From positions 5,456,001-5,520,000 of the forward strand of contig JAHLEZ010000002.1 of assembly GCA_020726505.1 (NCBI GenBank): 64,000 nt of DNA, written 5' to 3'. Source of the stretch: Leptodontidium sp. MPI-SDFR-AT-0119. Taxonomy: Eukaryota; Ascomycota; Leotiomycetes; Helotiales; Leptodontidiaceae. Every line of letters begins with the position of its first letter. Position 1 is the first letter of the stretch. Under the pieces are notes generated by a model that saw only the letters and a program-made list of their open reading frames with translations, searched no databases and was not told the DNA's origin. Both the position numbers and the translations under genes were made by a program. Shown here one piece after another: positions 12,010 to 23,990 of this stretch.

Positions 12010-13654
12010 AAGGAGGAATAATATTGTACGATATAATAATTTCATTTGTTAAATGCGTGTTTTTTATTTCACTTTAGTCACTTATTTAAATACCGTACGA
12101 AACAATAATTATATATTTTTCGACCAAACAAATAATATCTAATACGACGATCGACTATTTAACGACTAACTGTCTAACGATAATCTAATAACAGATCGAT
12201 TAAAGGAAATCTCTATTAGTTTCCTTCGTATAGGCTCCTATACGAAGTACTTATCCTAAGCACCGCGCAAAGGTTAAAGATGAGCTTAAGTCCATTCACT
12301 TAAAAGGAGCCTCCGTATAATGCCTAAAAGCTTGGCTATAAAAAGGAATTGTGCTTATAAATAAAAGGGAATATAAAAAATACGTACGAAGTTATAAGAC
12401 AATCGGAGCATCTCTAGATCTATCTTTTATTAAGCCCCTTTATATAAGTCTAGTAATAAGCCCCTATAGTGCCCTTCGCACAGTAACTACTTAAACTTCG
12501 TTACTCTCGTTTTTTAAACCTCTGTTGTTAGACGATAAGTCCTTAGGAGGGGGATTACAACGAGCGGTATAATCTTACCACTTGTAGTTACTATAGTTAT
12601 CCCCGAAATGACCTTAAACCAAAGCACAGTCAGGGAAAGGCGTTAAGTTACGCCGGGAACATTTAGTACAAGAAACAGCTCGGATAATACCTCTCGATTA
12701 AATCAAGAGGGCATTGACGTACGAAGGCCGATGTGTTATAAGCTGCTAGGGTGTGATGCGCCCTTGTACGAAGGCGACATTACGTCCTAGCATAACTAAG
12801 ACTGTTTATTATAACGTATTATAATACAACGGGCCTAGCTACTGCCCGCCGATAATAAGCATAGGCTAGGCGTTGGCGTTAGCAGCAACTAGCGCGGCAT
12901 TGACGGCGTTAAAGAGAATAAGGGCCTTATACAATGTTAGTTCTTAAACAAAAGGACTAAAGGTTTATACAAGAAGCTATATCCTAGGGATAAGGGCCAG
13001 CTCGTATAAAGAGAAAAAGACTAATATTGTGTAGTATAGTGTGGTGTAGTGTAGTGTGGCTACGTAGGCGTTAGTACTACCTTACTAATGTTGTAGTAGT
13101 TATGCGAAGCTAGTCTCGAGGGGGTAGACTTCGTACGAGGGAGAGTATTCACCTGGTTATAGTAGTGGTAGTAGTGTTGTGGCCTACGGAAGACCTTTTG
13201 TTAGTACACAGTGATAACGAATTAGATTACCTTATAGGCAAGGCGGAAAAGAGAGGCGTCGATTTGTACGAGGCTATCTTAGGTCGTACAGAGAATATCT
13301 GAGGAGGAGGAGAGCTATACGAAGAAAAGAAAGGGGACTTATTGTTACTACTGCTATTATTGCTATTAGTTAAAGAAGAAGAGAAAAAGAAGAGAAGAGG
13401 GAATTTAGAAAATCTCTTTTATGTGTAGGAAAGGCTAATAGCTAGCTAGCGAGAGACGTACGAGGAAGGAACGAAGTCGTTTCTTCCTAAAGCAGTCACT
13501 ATTTAATATAGCGAGCCGAAGTCACATAAGGCACGTGCTTCGTACAAAGGAAGAAGAAGAGCTGGGGATAATGCGCTAGGCTACGCGCACTTCGTATAAA
13601 GGAGAAAGAAGGAAAGTAAGAGAGTTTTTCTTCTAATAAAAGAAGAGTTGCTAG

Positions 13655-13928
13655 TGTTGGGATAGCCTTAGCTAAGGGGCATTCTCTTACTCTGACAGCT
13701 TCCAAAGATAGTCGTCTTTCCTGGCCAAATAAAGCTTGGTTTTATACCTTACCTCTTGGTTTCGTACGAGTAATGCTTATACGAGCTACGGGGTTTAGTA
13801 CTTAATGTATTTAAGGTAGCTTTCCCTTTCGTACGAAAGGGACACACAGAATATACTTGATTAAACTTCACTTGTTATATTCTTTGTCACCCTAATATTA
13901 AGTATCGAACCTTGGTTAGATACCAACA
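13655..13928 (+). repeat. Copia E 3' LTR
   Basis: 274 bp, ending GATACCAACA, followed by the target duplication GTATT. It contains two of the TCGTACGA palindromes (13762 and 13829). Confidence 0.88.
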
Positions 13929-13933
13929 GTATT

Positions 13934-16900
13934 AGTTATATACTTCAGTCTAGCTATCTATCTGTAAGTAATTAGTAACAGACAGCTGACTCTTAGTTCC
14001 AAGGACCTTACTAAAGGCGGTCCAAAACCTAAAGACAAATTAAGGGCCTTTGTTAGAAGTAATAATCAAGGGAGCGCCAAAGTAATAATATATATAATAT
14101 ATATATATAATAACTAGCTTCCGAGTATTTATTGTCTTTTAGTAAAGAATATTAATAACTTGTTTACTAAATCTATTAATAAAGACAAGGACGTTATTGA
14201 ATTTATACTTATCTTTAATAAAGGAGTAATAGTCCACAGTAATATATTCTTATAGTCTAAATAGAACGGGGAGAAGATAAAGGAATCCAGGCTTTTTATC
14301 TCAGGGAACTTAAATTCGTCGGTATATATAATAGTTACGGCAGTACTACTAAACTATAAATGTGATTTTATGCTACTAATACTAAGAAGAGAGCATTTAG
14401 ATCGTCTTCTTAGCACTAGGGTGCGCTGTAGTGACTTAATTATAAACCTCTCGTATAAGAAGAGTTCAGAGGTAGTCAATATTAAGGACTAAGAGGCGGC
14501 CGTTATAGAGTAAGAGGTTACCCTCTAAGCTGAGTTTACTTAGAGAGTCTGATACAACTTGTTTACGTAGAGCCTATAAGGAAAGAGTAGTGCGGTTAAC
14601 TTCTAGGATTTACTATACAATAGAGAATATTAGTGTGAGGGCAGCGAGCTTAACGTCGGCCACTAACGCGTTAGTGTCGTTAGGCGGCCGTAACTCTATA
14701 AATAGTAAGTTAAGGTTAACTTAGTCTTGGCGTAAGAGTTATTAAAAGCGTTAAGTCTTCTTCGTAGAGTTCTATTAATTTAACTTGTCTAACTTACGAG
14801 AAAGTGCGTCCGCTAGGGGGTTATAGATTCTAGGGCGGTACGTGATTATGAAATTGTAGTCTACTAAAAGCTCTACTTATCGTACTTGTCTAGTATTTAA
14901 TTACTTAGAGGTCATAAAGTATTCTAAGGCCTTATAGTCTATCACGACACGGACTTAGTAGGGGGCTCCTACTAACTTAGTACGCTAGTGCCTAAAGGAC
15001 CTAATAATAGTTAGTATTTCTTTGTTATATATTACGTAATTAAGCTTAGTAAGTAATATAGTCTTTAAAAAGAAAATAACAGGGAATTAGTCGTCGCCGT
15101 ACTATTAAGAAAGGACTCTAGCCATAATACTATTACTAGTATTTGTCTCTAAGAGGCAAGGTAAATCTTGTCAGTAATATCTTAAGAGAGGTATAGACGT
15201 GAGAGTATATTTTAAGAGGTCGAAGGCGCCTTCGTATTTTATAATAAAGTAAAAAGGAACGTTATTCTTAGTTAATTAAATAAGAGGTTTCGTTATAATA
15301 TTATAGTCACAAATAAATCTCTAATAAAAGTTACAAAAACTAAGAAAGGACTATATACTTTTAATAGAGTTAAAGTAAGTTTATTCACGAACGACAAAGA
15401 CCTTCTCGAGATTAACTTCTAGGCTAGAAATTAATATAATAAATCCTAAGTACTTAGTTTATATTACTCCAAACTCACACTTCTTTAAGTCAGCCTATAG
15501 CTTAACGTCGTTAAGGCGTTAAAGTACTTTTTTGACATAGAGCTAGTATTATAAGGGATCCTTAAAGTATATAAGAATATCGTCTAAGTACACTATATAA
15601 AAATCATCAAAGTAATTAAAGAGAATATTATTTATGTAACGCTAGTAAGTAGTAAGGCTATTAGTTAGGCTAAAGGGAAGAACTTTATACTTATATACGC
15701 CGTACCTCGTGCGGAAGGTAGTGTACTCCTCTAATATTAAGTCTATTCGAATTCAGTAAAAGGCTTAATAAATATCTAATTTAGTGAAGATACGAGTATT
15801 AACTATGCGAGCTAAGGTCTCATTAATTAGAGGTAAAGGGTATTAGTCCTTCCGAGTAAGGGAATTTAACACTTAAAAGTCAATATATAACCGCAAGGAG
15901 CCATTTAACTTCTTAATAAAGAGAATAAGGGCCGCGAATAATACTTAAAACGACTTAATAAATCCTTTGTCTAAGTTATCCGTAATATATTCTTTAATAG
16001 CCTTAAGTTCTTTAGTTAATATTTTGTATAATAACAAATACTTAAGTGCTTTCTCGCCCTTTCCTTCTAGCTTAATTTTATAATTATACAAGTAGTAAGG
16101 GGGGAGAATATCACTTTCTGCCTTAGAAAATACGTGAGTCTAATTAGCGTATTCTAGGGGAATTATTAGCTTAGCGTCTAGCTCTTAAATAGAGAGTACA
16201 AACTATATAGCTAACTAGCGACAGTGAGTGAGTTCGACAATTAAGGCTAATATAACAGCGGCTTTCTCTCACTCTTAGTTTCTTTAATTAATTAAAGTAT
16301 TAATCTCTTAAAGAGTTACTACAAATATCTTATCTTTAGACTTCTGTTTCATTAATATATAAAACGCTACGGCGCTAATCGAGAAGATCTCCACGATTAG
16401 ACGTCGACGAGCTTTCTTACGTCACTTTATAATTAATAATTCATCTCGTAGTTAAGGAGAAGAAGTTAAGGAAGGAGGAGCTTTTATAGTCAAGTCATGT
16501 ACAAGAGAGAGCTACGTTTATATCTTCTAAAGTGAATTAGCGTAGTCCTTAATATATATTTTACACGTGAGAGGAGCGAATTAAGGGGAGTTAGTCTAGT
16601 CTCGGGGGTATAAGAGCTCAACGGTTCTACTCTCTAGCTTAGTAACTTCTACTCAGGCTAGTTTAATTAAGATATATATATTATCTAATTATAGGGACAG
16701 TTATATATATTAACTAGGCTAGTTATTTAATATACTTCTTAGCTAAGGTAGAAGACTATTAGTAGCGGAGTACGCGCGCTCTCTAGGCTTTATTATATAT
16801 CGCACTTATTAATACAAAAACTCTATAGTACATAAAGTATTAATAACAGAAGTAAGTTTAATAGTAGTACTAGTATTAGAGATTAACTAGGGGCGATACT

Positions 16901-19900
16901 ATATACTTAAAAGGCGCGGATCTAAGTATTTCTGACTCTTAGAGATTAATATAAAATTTATTATTAACGTAACTTCTCTAATTAATATAACGACGCGGCC
17001 ACTTTTAAAGGCTACTATATGTTTCGAAACGAAGTATCTATTAGAAAGTGTAATAAGAAAAGAGAGTAAGGAATACGTAAGGGGTTTTATACTTAAAATA
17101 AGAAGGAAAGAAGAAGTAAACGAAGCGCTAAGTATTAAAGAGACAAAGGGGTGAATTTCTTCTATTAACGCCGTAGGCTCGATTCCGGGGGGGTATAAAT
17201 TCTCGACTTTATATTTCTAGCACGACTATAGCGGATTTCCCTGATCTTTCTTTCTACGACCTACGGTAGTTCTATAGTTAGAGATTAACTGTAAGTGTAA
17301 GCTCGACAACTATATATTTATAGAATTAACATCTTCGGCATCCGATATAATTCGACTATATTACGCGAGATACTAGGTTTGATTTTCTATTAATATAATC
17401 ACTAGTTTTCTAGACTTAGTAATAGTCAAGGGATTAATAGTAATAAGTTCTAAGGTTATTAAGAAAGTAAGAAAGTAACTAATATATATGTCAAAATTTA
17501 ACTTAACGCGCCAGTTAAAATTAGCTATAGAATCAGAGTATAACTTAAGATTTAAGGAAGGGGTAATTACTTAACTTCTTCTTATGAACTTTCCGGTGAA
17601 CTTTATTAATTATAGTTAACTTAAGAAAGAAGCTAAGTCTAAGGTATTTATATTTAGCGCGGGAGGTAAGTATAAGTCGACTGTCGAAGTCGACTCTGTA
17701 AATTAGGTATTATAGTAGCTCTAAAATTCACGTAACTTAGTGTCTCTACGCTTAACGTCGCGCTAGTAACGTTAGTGAATCTTATGTACACGTAAGTCTC
17801 AGACTTTAATTAGTTTACTATAACTTATTATTAGGGGGTAGTCTGATAGCTAGATAAGCCGTCGTTTAGTAGTATTTAAGAGTACTTCGTAATACTCTAG
17901 CTATAACCTTTTAATAATTACTTTATAGTTTCCTAAGTAAGTAATCAAGAAAGGAGTAAATAATTATAGACACTTGTCGACTATTAAATTCAACGTGGTA
18001 TAGTGGCTAATAGTCTAGCTAGTTCGACTATTAAATCCTTTAATAAGGACAAGTAAAGGCAGTAAGTGAATTAAAGGTTTTAAAAAGAAAAAAAGAGACT
18101 TTAAAAGAGAGTAATTAATAAAATAATAACTATTAGCTCTAGAATTAAGAAGTGTAGGTAGCTTATACGTGAGTCTATTCTTAGAGAGAGCGATGTGGGT
18201 AATGAGTATTAGTCCGCTAAGAAGCTTTATAAGGTTAAGATGTCGTATATCTCGTACTATACTTAAGAAGGAGCCTTTTCTTAGGCTAAGTCTTTTATTC
18301 GTGGAGTAAGTTCTTTTACTAATAAGTTATTATTATTGTCTATAACTTGGCTATTAAATATAAGACCGTTGTCGTTAACGCCTACTTTTATTTCGTTTAG
18401 GCAAGAAGTATAACTACAACTAAGGGGCCGTTAGGCGAAATGTCGTGGGGTATTCGTTAGTGTTTAAGTACAAAGTATATCGGCTCGTGTAAAGATTTAT
18501 TGACTTAAGAGTTAGTTAGTCTCTTGTCACTAGGACGAAGAAGTAATAGAAGCTTAGAGTGACTTTCTCGTGGTCCTTAAGGAGATATTAACTTAAGATT
18601 AAGGATAAGAATTTATACTTATCGCTAAGGGGCTAAAGCGACTAGCGTAAATAGTGCTCTCTATAATCTATCTTTAGTCTTTAGCTTAAACTACTCTTAT
18701 ATATTCTTTTAGAGTTTTAGCTCTCTAATACTTATAGAATAGTTACTTACGTAAGCGGGATGAGAGCTTGTCTTATAAGTCTATTTTAAAGATTGACTTG
18801 TTAGTTACGCCGCCTTAGCTAATAAGAATTCTAAACTATTAATAGAAGTCTTAAAAGGTTTATCTTACGGCTTTTATCTTTAACGTAGAGTAGAGGTTAC
18901 GTATTGTTTATTATTTATAAGGGTCAGTTAGGAATTTGACTACTTAGTTAACTAAGTTAAACGTATCTATAATATTTCTGTCGTCATTAAGTGTCAAGGA
19001 CAAGAAGGAGAGTTTTAAGAACGTGCGAGCTATTCCTTTTGTTTATATTAGTAGCCAGTCCTTCCGGTGGTCGTCGTCAACGAAGTATTAGTCGTACCGG
19101 CGTAAGGCGTTCTAGACTTAAACTTCTTATAGACGTGGACTATAACTAATACTGTCTAAAAGCTTATCGTTTAAGTTAGGGATCTTCTCGATTTATAAGG
19201 CCGTAGACATCTAAGACATCTCAGAGAAAGAGGGGGAACGACGACTTAAGATGCGAGGAGGTCAGTAGTTATTATTACTATTGTCGTCTAGTAGTCTACT
19301 AAGGTCAAGAGTACTTTATACCTTACCTTTACCTTTATCTAACTCGGGGGCAGGAGTTTTCTTAATTAAGGGCTAAAGGAGTGTGTCCTCTTCTTAGAAA
19401 GTTATAGATCTTAGGGCGGGTCTACGTAATAAAAGCTCGTCAGTTATAAGTCGCTATTATTAAAGTGACAGCTTTAACCGCTAGTTCTCTAAGCGACTCT
19501 CTATAAGTTACTCTTCTAAAATACGAAGTCGGCTTTCTTATAACGTCTCTCTTATATATGTCCTTATAAGCTCTGTATTACTCCCTAGCGTATTAGTAGA
19601 AGTATTGACTAAAGGATTATTAATATCAGGAGAGTTAAGTAAGGGGACAAAAGAAGAGGTAAATAATATATTAACGTCGTCTATAGTGGATCGCTTTACT
19701 AAAGAAGGGACGACTTTCGGCTTGACTTAACGAGTTAGAGGGAGAGGTCCGGCGAAGAGAGGGTTTCGACTTCGTCGTGTTAAGGTAAAAGTCGAAGAGG
19801 AGAATAAGAGTAATAGTAGCGAAGTAGATATTAACTTCGCTATTAGTAAGGGTTTTAATACTACTATTCGTTAAGCTATAAAGCTTAGTATAAGCCTTTC

Positions 19901-19998
19901 TTGTATTTAAGCTTTTAGGCTGTAACTACTTATAGGAGAATTAAGAGGCGAGGGATATTTACTGTCTTCTTAGACGTAAAGAAAAGAGTTGTAAATAA
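13934..19998 (-). pseudogene. Gypsy B gag-pol remnants right of Copia E
   Basis: AT-rich sequence with no long frame. On the minus strand the reverse transcriptase is recognisable around 15560-15720 (KYKVLPFSLTN, then YLDDILIY). RNase H and integrase should lie to the left, up to 13934 and beyond Copia E. Protease and gag should lie between about 16000 and 19998, towards the 5' LTR, but I could not read clear motifs there. All of it is inactivated by stops. Confidence 0.65.
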
Positions 19999-20247
19999 TG
20001 TAACGCTTACTTTAGAAAGACGGCAGTCACGTGCAACTGACGCCTCATATATTTACATAAGAGACATATAACGATATTAAGTATTAACTTAGAATCTACA
20101 ACTATAGAGGAAAGAAGGTAAGGAAAGAAGAAGTCTATATATAAGAGGTCGGTATGCCTAGTACTATAGTAATCTCGGTACGTCCCGATCGGGCAATACT
20201 AAGTGGAGCCGGTGGAAATGAGGCTCTAGGCTTGGCCGATCGTCACA
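19999..20247 (-). repeat. Gypsy B 5' LTR
   Basis: 249-bp LTR on the right side of Gypsy B, less mutated than its partner at 5213-5451. It ends in an intact CGTCACA followed by the target duplication TTAGT. Confidence 0.85.
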
Positions 20248-20252
20248 TTAGT

Positions 20253-21894
20253 AAGCCTTTAGTATTTAAATAGTCTAAGTAAAACCTCTTAATTATATAT
20301 AAAGTTATTATAGTGTCTAAGTATAAGTATTACTTTAAGTCTTCGTTGGCGTTAAGTTACTTAATATAATAAAATAGCTTATTTTGTATAACCTTAAAGC
20401 TAAGGATACCTTTAATTTCTTACTTATTTTACTTAAGTAGTAATTAAATAAGTGCCGGCGTAACTCTGGCTTGTCTTAGTAAAGGGTTATCGACGTACTT
20501 ACGAAGCGAGTATAAATAAAAAAAGGGGGTAATTTAACTAATCCTCTAATAGCTTAACTTTTTAATTCTCTTCTTCTTTAGTAATTACTTTAATTAGGCC
20601 GTACTACTTGTCAGAGAGTTTCCTCGAGGGTTAGTCGATATTCTAGTTTTAAATATTAACTAATACTAAGTTACTAATGTCTTAATCGACAGCGCGTCGT
20701 CCGTAGTTTACTAGTCGTTTTATTTTCTCTTATTAATCTTTTAGAGATAATTATACGACTTCTATAACCTTCTTTATTTATAGTATTATTTATAAAGCCT
20801 CCTCGTGATTAAGTTTCTTTATTATTATAATTAGAGGTTCTAAGTTAACTAAGTCCTAGGAAATCCTTAGCTTAATACTATTAAATAATTAAAAAGGAAA
20901 TAAGCGGCTTAAGGACTCGTGTAATAACGTTAGTTAAGTGATATTTATAATTAATAAGAGGTTGCTTTAATTATCTTAATAGTAATAACAAAAGGGGCGA
21001 AGTCACTACTTAATATATTAATTTGTTATTTCCGTTTAATTATTAACGTTTAAGTTATATACTATCGTTAATTTTACTTTAGTTCTAAGGATATAATAAT
21101 ACTCCTTTTTAAAGAAAAAGACAAATTAAAGTCCTTAGTCTAAGATAATAGAGTTTAATATATTAAAGTGTCGAGTCTAATAAACAAGAAAAAGAATAAT
21201 TATACCTTTAGCCGTAATTATATTATTATAAGGTATTAAGATTAGTTTCTTAAATAAGCGGTTAATAATAATTATAACGAAGTTATAGCCCTTCTTATTA
21301 ATTAGAAGTTTAGTAAAATCTATTATTAAGTACTAATATAGCCGAGTAAGGATTAGTAAGGGATATAAGAAACTAGGGGTCTTATCCTTACAAGCTTTCT
21401 ATTAAGAGTAACTATAGTTAATTACGTATTAAGTTATATTTATAATAATGTTATTTTAATAGTATTTACGACTTAATAATGCCTTTATCTTTTTAATTCC
21501 TACGTGTACTATTGAAGGTTAAGAATATATATAATAAATAAGTGTCGTGCGAAGCTCTAGCGGCTTTAAAGGCACTTCTAAGTGGCCTTAAAAAAGTAAC
21601 TTATTATTCGTTAGCTCGTAATTTAATAACTACTCCCTAGCTTTTTATTAGAGAGGCTTTAGCGAAGGCGAAGTCTTATTAACTAAGAGTACTTAGTCAA
21701 TAATATTATATTCTACGATATTATATATTATTATAAAGTTAAGGTCTAACTCCTTTATAATAAGCGTCTCTAAGTCAATTAATACTCCTGTATTAGGCTC
21801 GGGTTTTAGCTCTAGGTCATCACGTGGCTCAGCGTCGTAATCCGGGATTATAACGTCTACGAGTGCTAAAGGTATTGTCTCTACGACTTTAATA
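20253..21894 (-). pseudogene. Gypsy copy A, right internal part (integrase and chromodomain), truncated
   Basis: It continues copy A after the Gypsy B insertion and aligns throughout with copy D 24090-25742 on the minus strand (C-terminal chromodomain, then integrase). It stops exactly where the plus-strand LTR of copy C begins at 21895; in copy D the equivalent sequence runs on without a break past 25742. The rest of copy A (reverse transcriptase, gag, 5' LTR) is not found on the far side of C, so it has been deleted. Confidence 0.75.
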
Positions 21895-22196
21895 TATTAC
21901 GACCTACGATGGGCCTCGTATTCTAACCGACACGGGCTCGTAGCATCGCTGGCTATGCGACGGCGCTAAGCCCGATAGGGAAGACTAAGTAGCGAGCCTA
22001 CGACATATTAACGTAAACGGCACGCGACTACGTTAGGCCTTATTAAGAGGGTCCTTTATATATTTATACTTAAGTCCTCCCTTATAAAAAGCTTTCCTTT
22101 TCTCTTTGTCTTTTCTTCTCGATTTTAAGCGTAGCTTTAGGCCTAAATATAAAGTTAAAGTTAATTCGCTGTATTAACCTCTTATTAGCCGTAATA
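21895..22196 (+). repeat. Gypsy copy C 5' LTR
   Basis: 302-bp LTR in the opposite orientation to the other family members. It starts TATTACGACC (for TGTTACGACC) and ends AGCCGTAATA (for CGTAACA). The gag region follows on the same strand, so this is a 5' LTR. Confidence 0.85.
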
Positions 22197-22499
22197 TAAG
22201 AAAGGACTTACACCTCTTCGTTATAAAGCGTTATATCTCACTTAGTCTTGCGCCTTATCGACTTACTCTTATAATAAGCTAATAACGAGCCTTAATACTT
22301 TAGCTTATTTAATAGATAAATACCTCTTTACCCTTATAATAGATTATCTTAAAGAAAGCTAGATATTCTCTCGTATTTAACTTACTTTATTATAACTTAA
22401 TACGCGCTACTATTTTAAACGTATATTTAATTAATAAATCGATTAATAACTTTAAACACCCTTTAACTTTACTTTATTACTTTTATTAGTTTCTCCCCC

Positions 22500-23671
22500 C
22501 CCGTCAGCGAAACTTTAGAGAAAGGAGCGTCCCTATATAGTTAGGCTTTACTAATACCCCTATCTCTTTAGTCGAGACTCTCTCGAAGGAGCTGGAAAGC
22601 TTTAACGGATTCGACTTAGACTTAAAGGACAAGCCCTAGCGTTTCTTCGACGTATCGCTAAAGCCTACTAATATAAAGAGCCTTACCCCCGTTTAATAAG
22701 TTAGAGTAAATTAATTAATTAAGGACTTTATTAACTTTATTATCGCCGCCGCCGTCACATAAGCCCTTACTTAATATATTATTAATAACCCTTACTAAGA
22801 GACTAATACTTCCTCTCTTTCTGACTAATTAGTACGAGCTCTTATAGCGGACCTTTAACTTACCGCCGACTATTACCTCCTTAAGCTAAACCTTACTATT
22901 CTTATTATTAAGCCTAATAAAGTTAAGTACTCTTATACCTCCTTTAGTAATTATAAAGGCGAAATTAAATATAATATTTAAAAGATAAATATAAAGTTCT
23001 TTATTTAGAAATACTTAAGTAACTTTTTTACTAGTGAATTATAAGTTTATACTTACTTTAAGTATATAAAGGGAGAGGCTAAGACTATTATTCTGTAATA
23101 AATAAACCCTAACTTTATTAAAGACTTTAATAGAGCCACTAACGTCTTAAAGGCTTTAAACTAACGTTTCTTTAATTATAATTAAATATAAGCCGCTAAG
23201 CTTAAGTATAACTAATTATAAATAAGTAATATAACTTATAATAAGTTTTATATAAAGTTCATAATATACGCGGCTATTAGAAAAATCTCATTTAATTATT
23301 AGTTTAACGAAGTATACGAGAAAGTCTTAAATAAGCTTAAGTATAATATTTAAACTAAAAAGTATAAATTCGCTAGAGATTATACGACTTTTAATAAGTT
23401 CTTAGTCGTCTTAAATCGCGAGCTATAAAATATCGCTATTAGACGAGTTAATAAACGTATTATTATTACTATCCGTAAAGCTCCTCAAGTCTCCTTTAAT
23501 AATACTAGTACTAACGACTCGCGTAATATCTTAAAGAAAAATAACTAACGTTTAACTTCACTTACCCTTATTACTCACGTATAAAGACTACTAACTCTAA
23601 GACAGTCGTTAGATGTCCGTTAACGTACGCCCTCTCCTTCGCTCGTCTTACGCTAACTTAAGTCCCCTATA
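22500..23671 (+). pseudogene. Gypsy copy C gag, RIP-inactivated
   Basis: On the plus strand, gag-like sequence with many TAG/TAA codons at former Trp and Gln positions. After copy D is removed, the frame continues at 37157 and reaches a zinc knuckle at 37193-37234, which reads CLYYNKTGH, a stop, then ASDC. The second Cys is now Tyr (TGT to TAT), a RIP change. The same knuckle on the minus strand of copy D (35299-35340) confirms the assignment. Confidence 0.75.
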
Positions 23672-23972
23672 TGTTACGGCTGGCCAAAGGTTGATACGGC
23701 GAGTAGACTCAAGCTTTATATTTAGACCTAAGGCTACGCTCAGAATTAAGAAGAAAAGACAAGGAGGAAAAGAGGGCTCTCCATAAGGGAGAGCTCGAGT
23801 ATATATATATAAAGGACCCTCCTAATAGGGCCTAGCGTAGTCGAGTACTATTTACGTCAATATATCGTAGGCTCGCCACCTAGTCTTCCTTATCGGGCTT
23901 AGCGCCGTCGCATAGCCAGCGATACTACGAGCCGTGTCAGTTAAAATACGAGGCGTATCGTAAGTCGTAATA
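23672..23972 (-). repeat. Gypsy copy D 3' LTR
   Basis: TGTTACGGCTGGCC...GTCGTAATA, 301 bp. It abuts a C-rich run that is the complement of the polypurine tract. Confidence 0.88.
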
Positions 23973-23990
23973 TTACCCCCCCCCTCCTAA

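Larger units (their letters stand above)
6343..13928 (+). mobile_element. Copia E, full-length LTR element nested in Gypsy B
   Basis: A 7,586-bp element with 274-bp LTRs at 6343-6616 and 13655-13928 (TGTTGGGATAGCC...TACCAACA, left end RIP-altered to TACTAACA). It is flanked by the duplication GTATT (6338-6342 and 13929-13933). The two LTRs differ at about 14 places, all transitions, as expected for RIP. The coding order protease, integrase, reverse transcriptase, RNase H identifies Ty1/Copia. A long non-coding stretch of about 1.6 kb (roughly 12050-13650) lies between pol and the 3' LTR. The element is packed with the palindrome TCGTACGA (see findings). It interrupts Gypsy B. Confidence 0.9.
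5213..20247 (-). mobile_element. Gypsy B, full-length chromodomain-type LTR element, RIP-mutated
   Basis: LTRs at 5213-5451 and 19999-20247 start TGTGACGC or TGTAACGC and end CGTCATA or CGTCACA. The whole is flanked by the duplication TTAGT (5208-5212 and 20248-20252). Without the nested Copia E it is about 7.4 kb. A C-rich run after the left LTR is the complement of the polypurine tract, so sense is minus with the 5' LTR on the right. On the minus strand, near 5540-5720, I read a degenerate C-terminal chromodomain-like stretch (around LNxDVNLDxYDAFDLKYA). A Gypsy reverse transcriptase lies near 15560-15720 with the catalytic motif YLDDILIY. Stops are everywhere at former Trp and Gln codons. 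It inserted into Gypsy copy A. Confidence 0.85.
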
